A stretch of 64,000 nucleotides of DNA from a virus, in IMG/VR virus record IMGVR_UViG_3300010396_000006, positions 1 to 64,000 of that record; one strand, given 5' to 3'. Below the pieces are notes generated by a model. That model did not search any database and was not told the DNA's origin. It saw only the letters and a program-made list of their open reading frames with translations. Positions 51,577 to 61,900 of the stretch are shown here, in pieces (position 1 is the stretch's first letter; each line of letters starts with the position of its first letter). Position numbers and translations under genes: made by a program.

Positions 51577-53325
51577 ATGACAGTCTATGGCAGTGTGTGC
51601 GTGAGTGTTCCAACCGGTCCATCGTCAACGAAAAGCTTCTCGTTTGGGGTCCCAGGCGAGATCGTGGATCGGATGTGTGCAAGACCGGATATTGAATGGG
51701 AACCCCAATTCAAGGCGATGGTCAACAAGGCAATCAACGGGCCACCGATCGAATCAGACAATAAGGAAGAACTGAAACCGCCATTCGTTTCCGGCCAGAA
51801 AGTGATCTGCGTTCTGAACAGCAAAAATCTCGGCGGATTGACTGTCGGTGAGGAATATACGATCTGGAGATGCTTGAAGGACTCGATGATGTCGAGCGGC
51901 TTCAAATGCGAACTCAAGGAAAAGATGGTGGGCCAGATGTATTGTGCATCGCTGTTCAAAGCGAAGTCGGAGTCTGGAAAACTGTCAAACGATGAACCAC
52001 CATTCCAAGTCGGCGATCATGTTGAGATGCTCAAAGAGAGAGATCAAAAACCAACCGGGGTTGCCAGTCTCGTAGTTACGGGCGTTCGTTCACCGGAGCA
52101 GATGGCGGGGCATTGGACGCTTCCAGGCGTCAAGGCAAACGAAGGTGAGTGGTTTGTGTCGTGCGATCCAAAATGCACTGCATGGGGACCGGCAGGATAT
52201 TTTCGCAAGGCGTTCTTACCGCCATTCGCAGTCGGTGAGGAAGTGTTGGCGAATTACAACTTTTGGTCTGACTTGAATACGCTGGCTTCTGCAATCCAGA
52301 TCCACGAGAACAAGCCATATCGAATTAGAGCAATCCAAAAGGAAGTCGACTGCAATTCCGGTTGGAAAGTCTGGGTGGAAGGACAGCAAGGCGGTTGCGA
52401 TGCGTCGAAGTTCAGGAAGATGGATTCAATCGGAGAACAAATACGAAAGTCGCTCGAAGGAACATATCGCAATGCCCAGGAACTTATTGATTTTGAAGTC
52501 GGCCATGAAGCGGCAATTGCGAGAACGAACTATTTCGCATATCACGGACCGTTCGAAAGCGGCGATTTGCGATGGGGCCAAGTCAATATTGGCGAAAGAC
52601 GTCGATGGTTGAACGCCGCGAAAGCTGTCGAAGCAATCGTGAAAGATTGTGACGAATTTCGTATCGCCAATTCGATCGAAGAACTGATCCAGCAGAACAG
52701 CGGACCGGAAGATCTGAACCTCGAAGCTGGCGTGAACAAACTGGAACTGGCGTTGCAGTGGGTGAAAGATCGGATTGTCCACGAAAAGGCGAAGATCGCA
52801 CCGCAACCGTTCCAAGTCGGAGAAGTAGTTCAGGCTGTTGAAAACGTGATGAGCGGAAACGGAAAAGGAACTGTCGCCGCTGGTTGTCATATCAAAGTAT
52901 CGGCCTGCGAACGACGCAACCCTGATATCTGTCCTTCAGGCTGGATCGTGTATGCCGAAGATTGTGACCACTGGGGCGGATTCGATTCAGCGAAGTTCAA
53001 GAAAGATCCGATTGTTAATCCGGTCTCGACAGATCAATGGAAATTGCCCAATTCAGGGACTGTCAAATTCAGTCCCATCATTAATCCAAAACCAGGACAG
53101 ATCCCCATCTACAGGGGTGATGGTCAAGTTGAATGGATTGATCTTCCGAAAGATCAAACAAGATCGATAGCGTGGGAATACAGAGTAACTCCATGTCTGG
53201 ATGTCATTGATGAAGGATTTGATTCTGGCGTTGTCGACAGATTGAATAACAGCGGTGAAATCGGCTGGGAATTTGTAGCGTTCACTCCTATGACAGGACG
53301 AGCCGTATTCAAGCGCAGGAAGTGA
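51577..53325 (+). CDS. Protein with four SH3/KOW-like repeats and a DUF4177-like end
   Basis: 582 residues. Units beginning PPFVSGQKV (about 68), PPFQVGDHV (about 140), PPFAVGEEV (about 215) and QPFQVGEVV (about 410) each continue with a hydrophobic core and end near a Phe/Lys motif (SLFKA, YFRKA, KFRKM, KFKKD). A helical part lies at about 285-400. The C-terminus (WEYRV...LNNSGEIGWEFVAF) resembles DUF4177. Likely binds nucleic acid or protein through its repeats. Controlled by the leader RNA. Confidence 0.6.
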   Translation: MTVYGSVCVSVPTGPSSTKSFSFGVPGEIVDRMCARPDIEWEPQFKAMVNKAINGPPIESDNKEELKPPFVSGQKVICVLNSKNLGGLTVGEEYTIWRCLKDSMMSSGFKCELKEKMVGQMYCASLFKAKSESGKLSNDEPPFQVGDHVEMLKERDQKPTGVASLVVTGVRSPEQMAGHWTLPGVKANEGEWFVSCDPKCTAWGPAGYFRKAFLPPFAVGEEVLANYNFWSDLNTLASAIQIHENKPYRIRAIQKEVDCNSGWKVWVEGQQGGCDASKFRKMDSIGEQIRKSLEGTYRNAQELIDFEVGHEAAIARTNYFAYHGPFESGDLRWGQVNIGERRRWLNAAKAVEAIVKDCDEFRIANSIEELIQQNSGPEDLNLEAGVNKLELALQWVKDRIVHEKAKIAPQPFQVGEVVQAVENVMSGNGKGTVAAGCHIKVSACERRNPDICPSGWIVYAEDCDHWGGFDSAKFKKDPIVNPVSTDQWKLPNSGTVKFSPIINPKPGQIPIYRGDGQVEWIDLPKDQTRSIAWEYRVTPCLDVIDEGFDSGVVDRLNNSGEIGWEFVAFTPMTGRAVFKRRK

Positions 53326-53329
53326 CGCC

Positions 53330-53533
53330 ATGATCGATGTCACCGCAATCCAATGTCCAGAGTGCGATCATCTCCCATTGAAGATCATCCATCAGTCGGA
53401 AGAACAGATCGTCGCCAAATGTCGCAATTGCGGGAATGACTGGATCATCACGGTCAAGACGGTCGTTTTATCGGAGTCGGAAATTGAGGCCGGACAAGAT
53501 GATGCTGTTGAAATCACAGACATGCCGTTCTGA
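53330..53533 (+). CDS. Small zinc ribbon
   Basis: 67 residues. CPECDHLPLK and CRNCGNDW form two Cys pairs, with an acidic tail. Starts five bases after the previous stop. Confidence 0.65.
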   Translation: MIDVTAIQCPECDHLPLKIIHQSEEQIVAKCRNCGNDWIITVKTVVLSESEIEAGQDDAVEITDMPF

Positions 53534-53560
53534 GAGGGAGAGTGAATCATCTGCGACGAA

Positions 53561-53839
53561 ATGAGTTCCGAAGAACGCTACGCCATGCATGAGGATATGG
53601 CGGATAAAATCACCGATGCATGCGCCGAATTGTTCCCCGAAGATGGAATGTGTGCTGATGTTTTATTCGCGTTGCTGACGGCTGCGTCATGGGGAGCGTT
53701 ATTTCTCATTGATATGCCGCCGGATCAAAAACAAAGGTTCGTTAATAACGGCGTCGTGCCGGAACTCGTTGCCACCGCTTCATGTGCGATACGAGAACGA
53801 TTAGAAAAGATGCGTGTTGCTGACAATAGCCGAAACTAA
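53561..53839 (+). CDS. Small unknown protein
   Basis: 92 residues. Acidic N-terminus, hydrophobic middle (LLTAASWGALFLI) and helical end. No good ribosome binding site. Unknown function. Confidence 0.5.
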   Translation: MSSEERYAMHEDMADKITDACAELFPEDGMCADVLFALLTAASWGALFLIDMPPDQKQRFVNNGVVPELVATASCAIRERLEKMRVADNSRN

Positions 53840-53854
53840 ATGAGGAGTGAATTA

Positions 53855-54574
53855 ATGGGAACGCAAGTTTGGAATGTGGCATCGCTGCTCGTCATGACGT
53901 CTATGTTCATTGGCTTGGCGACAATGCTCTATCGAGCATTCCGTCATCAACCGGACGTGAAGACTCCAGAAGATCCATACGGATTCGGTTGCAAGCCAAC
54001 GCCGATTCAATTGAGAGTCCTGAAATCAACGGCTGACATCGTGATCTATTGCGGGCCTGCTGGATCTGGAAAGAGCATGCTGATGCGAATGGCCGCAATG
54101 ATGCGAGCCAGGTTGTATCCGTCACAGCCTATCCTCACGTTCTGGTTTCAGCAGCGAGAAACGTGGGAAATGTTGGACAAGCACATTCCGTCAATTCGCG
54201 TGATCGGCCTCAAAGGCATCAATGAGGCTTGTGATCAATTTGCGGGAGTTGCGGCCCACACGATTTGCATCGACGGGATTGACTGGATCAGGGAAGAGTC
54301 GTTCTGGTTTCTGCTGTCGCGGTTGCGATCGAACGATTCGAACGTCAATCCGCAAATGTTCTGCTCAATGGATCGTCTTACAGATCCAAAGCCGCTATGG
54401 CTCGCAAAGCTGGTGAAGCATTGGGAGGAACCAGCAGACGGAATCGGCATTCGTGGAAAGCGGAATGGAATCCGTCACTTCCAAAGGATTGACGGCAATT
54501 TGCATCTTGTGGATATCACAAAGCATGATGCGTTGCTCAGCAAGCCGATCTCGATCGAATACATCCAAGGATGA
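53855..54574 (+). CDS. Membrane-anchored terminase-ATPase-like protein
   Basis: 239 residues from ATG 53855, seven bases after AGGAG. A membrane segment (about 4-26) is followed by STADIVIYCGPAGSGKSMLM (Walker A near 70), then TICIDGIDWIREESFWFLLSRLRS (about 135) and a segment with PLWLAKLVKHWEE. The same order and wording occur in TerL (SAADIVIMGGANGGGKSHW, FDELQLFTEFQFWYLFSRMRS), so it looks like a paralogue of the terminase motor. The nuclease domain is absent, and the Walker B Glu is replaced (DG for DE). Confidence 0.7.
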   Translation: MGTQVWNVASLLVMTSMFIGLATMLYRAFRHQPDVKTPEDPYGFGCKPTPIQLRVLKSTADIVIYCGPAGSGKSMLMRMAAMMRARLYPSQPILTFWFQQRETWEMLDKHIPSIRVIGLKGINEACDQFAGVAAHTICIDGIDWIREESFWFLLSRLRSNDSNVNPQMFCSMDRLTDPKPLWLAKLVKHWEEPADGIGIRGKRNGIRHFQRIDGNLHLVDITKHDALLSKPISIEYIQG

Positions 54575-54624
54575 CTAATCAGGGCACGATGCCATCATCA
54601 AACCAATAACAGGAGAATCACAAG

Positions 54625-54981
54625 ATGGGATTAGCGAGACGATGGATGCGCAAAGTCGAACACAAATTTGCCGATCAATTTCAGGAAGGGGAATTCTTCG
54701 ACAAACGACAGAAACACGCCAAGCCGCAAGTATTCAACACTCGGATCTACTTCCAAGATCCAGAATCGGAATGCGTTCAAGTGTCTCGGATCATGGGAAC
54801 CACGTCTGTTGCTCATCGCCTCAAAGGCCACATGGACCGCAACCCGACATGTCGAATCTTGCAGGTGAAGAACACGCCTCATAAACGATGGACAAAGCCA
54901 GAACATCCTCTGGTCGCTCGCCGCAAGATGGCAAAGGCCAGAGCTGAAAGGCTCAAGCGTCAAATCCCGGTCAAGAGATAA
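54625..54981 (+). CDS. Basic unknown protein
   Basis: 118 residues, highly basic at both ends (ARRWMRKVEHK; RRKMAKARAERLKRQ). AGGAGAATC precedes the start. Could bind nucleic acid. No family is recognised. Confidence 0.55.
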   Translation: MGLARRWMRKVEHKFADQFQEGEFFDKRQKHAKPQVFNTRIYFQDPESECVQVSRIMGTTSVAHRLKGHMDRNPTCRILQVKNTPHKRWTKPEHPLVARRKMAKARAERLKRQIPVKR

Positions 54982-55059
54982 TCGTTACCGGTCCGTGAAT
55001 GGGTAATTGTGCCGCCAAGTTTTAAATACTCCTACGAATGTTCAAGAAAGGCTGATTTG

Positions 55060-55536
55060 ATGCCGGAGAATTTGACGATCGAGCAGAAGGCCACTAACAA
55101 CGACACATTCCGCCACATTGAACGGGTGAGAAATCTGATCAATACTTGCGTGACGGATCTACTTCGACGGGGAGAAAGACACGATCAAACGAAACTGGAA
55201 TCACCAGAGGTTGAACTGTTCACAGAATTCACGCCAAAGTTGGCTGAGTGTACTTACGGAAGCGCCGAGTACGAGGGATTCCGGAAAGCAATGGGGCCGG
55301 CGCTCGCTCACCACTATGCGAACAATTCGCACCATCCAGAGCATTGGAAGAATGGCATTGACGACATGAGCCTGCTGGACATTGTCGAAATGTTGTGTGA
55401 CTGGAAAGCAGCGAGTGAACGCCATAACGATGGAAACATCCGGAAGTCGATCACGATCAATGCCGACCGATTCAAGATGTCGCCGCAGTTGGTGAAGATT
55501 CTGGAAAACACAGCCGACTTGCTGTTCTCAGATTGA
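55060..55536 (+). CDS. DUF5662 family protein
   Basis: 158 residues from ATG 55060. The signature FRHIERVRNLI, RGERHDQTKLESPE, YGSAEYEGF, HHYANNSHHPEHWKNGIDDM and EMLCDWKAA matches this family, which has a His/Asp-rich HD-like core and probably binds metal. Common in phages; reaction unknown. Confidence 0.8.
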   Translation: MPENLTIEQKATNNDTFRHIERVRNLINTCVTDLLRRGERHDQTKLESPEVELFTEFTPKLAECTYGSAEYEGFRKAMGPALAHHYANNSHHPEHWKNGIDDMSLLDIVEMLCDWKAASERHNDGNIRKSITINADRFKMSPQLVKILENTADLLFSD

Positions 55537-55594
55537 GACCGCTGGCAATGTGCTGACGGCAAACAGACCGTAACTCAAGTTTCAGGAGAAATCA

Positions 55595-55888
55595 GTGAAT
55601 TCAAGACCATTGGCCGATCAGGTGATCATCAAGCGAGATGACGCCGAAAAAGTGACTCAGGGAGGAATCCACCTGCCGGATCGAGCGCAGAACGTCCCGC
55701 GAAAAGGAACTGTCCTCGCCGCAGGACCTGGGCGACTTCTGGACAACGGAACCCGCGGAGAAATGGAACTGAAAGCCGGGGATCGAGTCTATTTCTCAGC
55801 TTACGGCGTTCAGGAAGTGGAGATTGACGACGAAAAAGTCATCATCTGCCGGGAGGCGGATGTGTTAGCGGTGATCGAATCTGAGTGA
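55595..55888 (+). CDS. groES: Co-chaperonin GroES
   Basis: 97 residues, GTG start with CAGGAGA upstream. RPLADQVIIKRDDAE, GGIHLPDRAQNVPRKGTVLAAGPG with the mobile-loop region, and VIICREADVLAVIE are typical. It caps the GroEL chamber. Phage GroES can help the host GroEL fold large virion proteins, as T4 Gp31 does. It lies just before the very long portal gene. Confidence 0.92.
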   Translation: MNSRPLADQVIIKRDDAEKVTQGGIHLPDRAQNVPRKGTVLAAGPGRLLDNGTRGEMELKAGDRVYFSAYGVQEVEIDDEKVIICREADVLAVIESE

Positions 55889-55925
55889 TCTGCCGTCGCA
55901 AAGCCCTGTCTGATATCGATTTCCA

Positions 55926-55968
55926 AGGCTGAGTTGACTATTTTGTTGACTCAGCCTCTTTCGTTTTC
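55926..55968 (+). terminator. Factor-independent terminator
   Basis: AGGCTGAGT (55926-55934) pairs perfectly with ACTCAGCCT (55949-55957), followed by CTTTCGTTTTC. It separates groES from the portal gene, so part of the transcription must read through or start anew. Confidence 0.65.
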
Positions 55969-55988
55969 AGGCAAGGATGTCACAAATC

Positions 55989-58900
55989 ATGAGCCGACGC
56001 CGCAACCGCAACCGTCGCGTTGAGAACTATCGCAAGAATTCGGATCGGGTTGTTGAGCATCCAAATGTTCCGGCCCCCGAACTGAACGACTCCCAAATCA
56101 AGTCGATGGCGTCTCAGATGCGGGCGGCTCTGGCCGGAAGCTTCGGCGGCGCTCAAGTCACGAATCACCGCGAAGAAGCTCTCCACTATGAGGGCAATAG
56201 CTACGTCAATATCGCGGCCATCTGCGCCCAAATGATGATGGTGACGATAACAGCCTATGTCGACGGATCGAACCAGCTTCGACAGCAGTCGGTCCGGAAG
56301 TCGCTGCGAGGTCTCGTCGGAAGCCGATGGAAGTCTCAATATGGGGTTGATGAGGCATCGTCGAAGCAACTCGAATCAGACCATTACCTGATGCGATTGC
56401 TGTCGAAGCCAAATCCGCACGAACCGGGCAGCATGTTCCGGTATCGGCAAACTCTTCAACTCAGGCTCACTGGAGGTGCGTTCCTGTGGAACGTCCCAAA
56501 TATCAACGGCCGGACGTGCGAACGGTACGTCATCCCCACCACATGCCTGACGCCGGTCTATCCAGACAACACGTTGCCGTACGGTGGTTATCGCGTTCAA
56601 CCAAACTGTATGCGATGGATTCCACTGGTTGACGATGGATTCGTGATCGGGACCCCGGCCCTGATGCGAGTGTTGGGCATGATCATTGATGCCCGAGAAA
56701 TCCAAAAGGTTGGCTATCCACATCCGATCTGGCTGGATGACTTCCAAAGCCCGATGTCTGCTGGCGCTCAGTGGGTCGATGCCGAACGATCGATCAACAT
56801 CGCACGGGCAATGGGCATCAGCCGCGGCATGAATCCGAGCGGTTTCCTTGAACTATCCAAAGAATACATGGGCATCGAACAAGATGCGCTGAACATCACT
56901 CAGCGGAAACTCGATCGACAATATGGCGGCGTCAACAACACGGGCAAGGTCATTGCCGTGGCTCCCGATACCAAGTTCACCGGATACGATCGAAGCCCGA
57001 AAGACATGGAATACCATGAAGGGTACTTGGATCACCGGGAAGCGAATCAGTCTCTACACGGCGTTCATCCGATCATCACTGGCGGACAGCCCCCCGGCGC
57101 ATACGCGGCCTACTACGCCGCCATGCGAGCATTCGACAACAACACGTTGACTCCCATTTGTGACATGCTGGCGGAATCAGACACGTTCCACATTGCACCG
57201 CAATTCGGCGAAGGGATCACGATCGAGATCGAGCCAAAGCCGATCAACGATGAGGACGAACTGAATTCACGTCTCCAGGTCGATGGTCAATTGGGGATCA
57301 TCAAGGTCAATGAAGCGCGAGCATTGCGAGGAATGCCGCCATTGGACGGAGCGCAAGGAGAAAAGCTGTGCGGACCGACTTCAAAGGATAAGGTTGGTCA
57401 GGATCAAGACAGCGACAATCCATCCAAGCCGAAGAAACCAAAGCAGTCTGGCGATGCGCCGTCAACTCCCGAGGTCCAAGAAGCCGAACAAGCGGACGTC
57501 CCCAAGGCTCCCGAAAATCCCATCGTCGGCAAGAGTGAATCAAAATCACTTCAAGCCGCAATGGAAGGGATGAAGGAGGCGGACGAAGACTACATTCAAG
57601 AAATAGTTGCCAAGGCGTTGGATTCGCGACTGAAGGCGATGCAACCTGCCGAGAAGCCAAAGCGGAAGTATTCCTCGACGCAGTTTGATCTGCCTGCCGG
57701 TCTCGCCGAAAAAGTGCAGGAGATGGCAGCCCTGATCAATCCGGCCGATCTCGCATCGGATGGAATCGAAGAAAATCCGCACGTGACTTGCTTGTACGGG
57801 CTGACCGAAGAATCACCCAATGATGTCAAGAAAGCCGTCAAGGGAATCTCGGCCGGTCCGATCGTTCTTGAATCGCTGTCGTTGTTCCCGGCTGGTGACA
57901 AGCTTGCTCAGCATGGCGGCGAACAGTTCGACGTTTTGAAGATCAGCATCGGCGGAAAGTTCATTCACGAGATTCACAATGCGATCGCAGAATCGTGCGA
58001 GTATGAAACCGATTATGCCGACTATTCTCCTCACTGTACGATCGCCTACTTGAAGCCGGGAAAAGGCCGCAAGTATGTGACGATGAACAATCCAGTGGAT
58101 GGGATGACGTTCATTCCTGACAAGCTGATCTTCAGTAGCAAAAACCGAACGGTCTCGGCAATTCGATTGAGCGTTCTGAAATCAGTCGAAGAACAACCAT
58201 CAGAAGCTCAGATTACTGCCGGCAATTACAAAAAAGATCACATCACAATTCAGGGGCTAAGGATCTCAATCGAAAATCCGAAAGGATCTGTTCGAAGTGG
58301 TCGTGACGATGATGGCAATGAGTGGTCAACGAAAATGCGGAATGATTACGGCTACATCAAAGGAACGAAATCAGATTCCGATGGTGATCACATTGATGTC
58401 TTCGTTGGGCCAAATCCAAGTTCAGAATTGGTGTTCGTAATTGATCAGGTCAATCCGCAAAGCGGGCAACATGACGAACACAAATGCATGTTGGGATTCG
58501 ATTCGAAAGATCAAGCGAAGTCTGCCTATCTCGAAAACTATTCCAAGGGTTGGAAAGGCTTCGGCGGCATTACTCCAATGCACATGGATCAATTCAAGGA
58601 ATGGCTAGACAGCGGAGATTCATCAAAAGGAATCGCGAGAAAATCTCTCACGGCAGCATTCTCCGAATCAGAAATGAAGGGCCACAATCCAATCAGCGAC
58701 ATCCAAGCCATTGGAAAGAGACTCGCTGAATCCGATTGTGGAATGCCCGGATACGGTCAGATCTTTATCAAGGAAAACGGATCTGGCCAAGCATGGTATG
58801 TCGGTGGCGACGGAGATGAACGAGGATTCGATAAGACTGTCATTCAAGAACTGAAGAAAGTCACGGGGATTGACGAAGTTCGTTATGAGTCTGAATCGTT

Positions 58901-61900
58901 CCCGCCCGATGGGGAAGGATGGATTCAGGTCTATCCGAAAGTGTCGAAGCGTAAATCTCTCGGCATGTCCGAAGGGATCGGGTCAGATGGAGGATTCGCC
59001 GTCGCTTCCGAAGACGAACGATGCCCAAAATGTCCCAAATGCGGATCACGGGAAACGCATCATGCTAGAACTGATGGCACAGGGAACGCGATCTGTAGCA
59101 ATTGCAAATCAATTTTCACTGATCCTGATTATGGAAAACAGAAATCAGTTTCGTTTCCATCGTCAGAAGTCGTACCGGGCAACAACGGCCATCAATTCCC
59201 CAAGAACACATTGATTCTTGGTGGGGATCAAGTTCTGATGCCACCAGAGTCAGAACTCAAATCCAAATGGATCACGATTCATCCTGGGGGAGACAAAGAC
59301 GCAACTGGCATTCACATCCTGATTGACGAAGACGGCGAAATCAAAGGCGGTCCGGCCGAACTGCGAGACAAAGGCATCCGCAAGATGTCTGACTTCGGGA
59401 AAGAAGACCTGAAGCCAGTCAAACCAAAAGACAATCACGAGAAGGCCGCATTCAACGCCAGCAAGCGAGCCGATCAAGCATCCGCCGATGCTAAAGAGTC
59501 GGGCGACCTGTTCGACCATATTGCGGCTAAAGAAGCCCACATGCACGCCGCAGCCCATCACAGCAAAGGCGGCAATGAAGATCAGGCGTCATATCACAGA
59601 AAGGCGGCTCAACAGCACGGTTCAGCCGCGACACCAACGGCTCCAGCGTCAAACGGACAACTGAGCGACGAAAAGATCATCCAGGCAATGAAGCCATCCG
59701 TTGATCGCAGCGGCATGGTTGAGGCCGAAGAACTGCGATCGATGCCAGAATTCGCTGGGATGTCGAAAGAGAAATTCGACCAACGAATGATGGACATGGC
59801 CAAAGTTGATCAGCCGGGCGGACCGAAGGTCTCGTTGCACCGATACGACCGAGCCGAATCGCTGTCAGCGGACGATAAAAAAAAGATGATCTTCGATCCG
59901 GATGCGCCGGCACGATTCGAAGATGGACAAAAGGGAGCGTATTACAATGCGGTCTCCATCCGCAAATCGTTGTCAGAAATGAAATCGCATTGGATTACGA
60001 TCCATCCTCATGGCGATGAGCATGATGGAACGCACGTTTTGATCGATGGAGAAGGGAATATCGAAGGCGGTCCCGAAGGACTGGCGAAACGTGGGATTCA
60101 CAAGCTGTCCGACTTTGGGAAAGGCGGCGAATCAGCAGACAAACCACACGAAACCCGTGAAGAGTGGGCGAAGAGACATTCCGATGCCGCCGATCATTGG
60201 TTACATGGAGTGAACAATGATCTGGCAGCCGTGCATCAAGAACACGGCGACTTGATCACAAAAAAGCACATGACGGACAGCTTTCGAAATCACGTCAATA
60301 CCGGAAGAATGACCCCAGATCAATATGAGGATCATGTTTCTAAGGGAACCATTCTCGGTGGACACGATTACGAACGCGCTCAGCATGTCGAGCAGAAAAT
60401 CCATGAGATCAAAAATCGTCCGCTAACTGTCCCGGAGCCAGATGGAAAGCATCCATACGTTGAACCGCCCGCCAAGCCGCCGGAAGAAAAGCCAGAAATC
60501 CGACCAGACATCGACGCTCCGATCAGCAAGAAAGACACGCCTCGCGAAACGGCGGCAAAGCAAAAGAAGATTGACGATGATTATGCGTTTGCTCGCAATT
60601 CATCCATCCCGAATGTCGGCGAAGATGTTGCCGATTCGGCTCGTCACAAGCGAAATGCTTGGCGTGGATTGGAAGATGCGGAATCCAATGGAACCGCCGA
60701 ATCAATGGTGACTCGTGATAATCTGCTCAAGGCCGAACCGCACAACTTGATGTCTCATGCCGGAAAACATCCACTGACATCACTGGCCATGCATTACGCG
60801 ATGAGATCGTTCCCAGCGAAACCATCCAGCAATCGCGAAGTGGCCAATGCCAGCGATCGGAAGGACTATCACGAAGCGTATCAGAGCATCAAAGCAAAAG
60901 CCGAGCATCTGGCGGAAACAGAATCCGATCCACGGGCAGCCGCAGAGAAGCTACGAGAACACGTCGGCAATCATCTGAAGGGATTGAGGGAGCGGAAGAT
61001 TCCCGGACCCACAATTCCCGTGGCCGATCGATACAACAAGACCGCGAACAATTTGGTTGGAATGCACAAGGCGTTACGATTCGCCAGCTACGGCCGACCA
61101 TCGGCAAATAGCGTTCATGGCAAGATGGAAGAGTTCTCAAAGGCGATGGCCGGGAAATATGGACTTCCAGAAAAGTATGAACCTGAAGCGGCCAAGCAAT
61201 TCGCCTCCCATATTGAGACTCACGCCAAGGACATTATTGACGGGAAATCGCTTCCACAGTCATTTGGCATTAAGGGAGAAAAGAAAAACGAATTTAATCC
61301 TGCCGATCGATACGTCAAGCATGCTGAACGAGCCGGGGGCAAGGATGTCAGTCACCAAACCGCAACGGGAGTCTCGGCGGCAAACTCCGTCGTAAACGAC
61401 TTCGGGATGCGTGGCGTCCAATGGGGTAACAGCGTCACTGACGACGAACGCCATCATCACGCTGCCAAGGTTGTCGAAGCGTTGACCGATCTGGCCGATA
61501 CTCTCGGCATCAAGCCGGCTGATCTCAGTCTCGGCGGAAAGCTGGCCTTGGCCATTGGCGCTCGCGGTAAGGGAACTGCCTCGGCTCATTACGAACCGCA
61601 TACCCAGGCCATCAACCTGACGCGGGCCAGCGGAGTCGGTACTCTCGCCCATGAGTGGGGACACGCCTTTGATCATTCACTGGAGAATTTCGCGAATCGT
61701 GCGACGAGTGCGGTCTATCACAGCGAAAACTATCGATCCAGTCCGGCAATGCAAAAGCTGACATCCGATTTCCGATCATCGGGATTCACGAATCGAATTC
61801 ATAGTGAGGTTCGTGATATGGTGCGTCAGGGCCTGATGTCGAAAAAGAAAGCGGAATACTGGCTATCAACCAGAGAACAATTCGCCCGTTGCTTCGAGAG

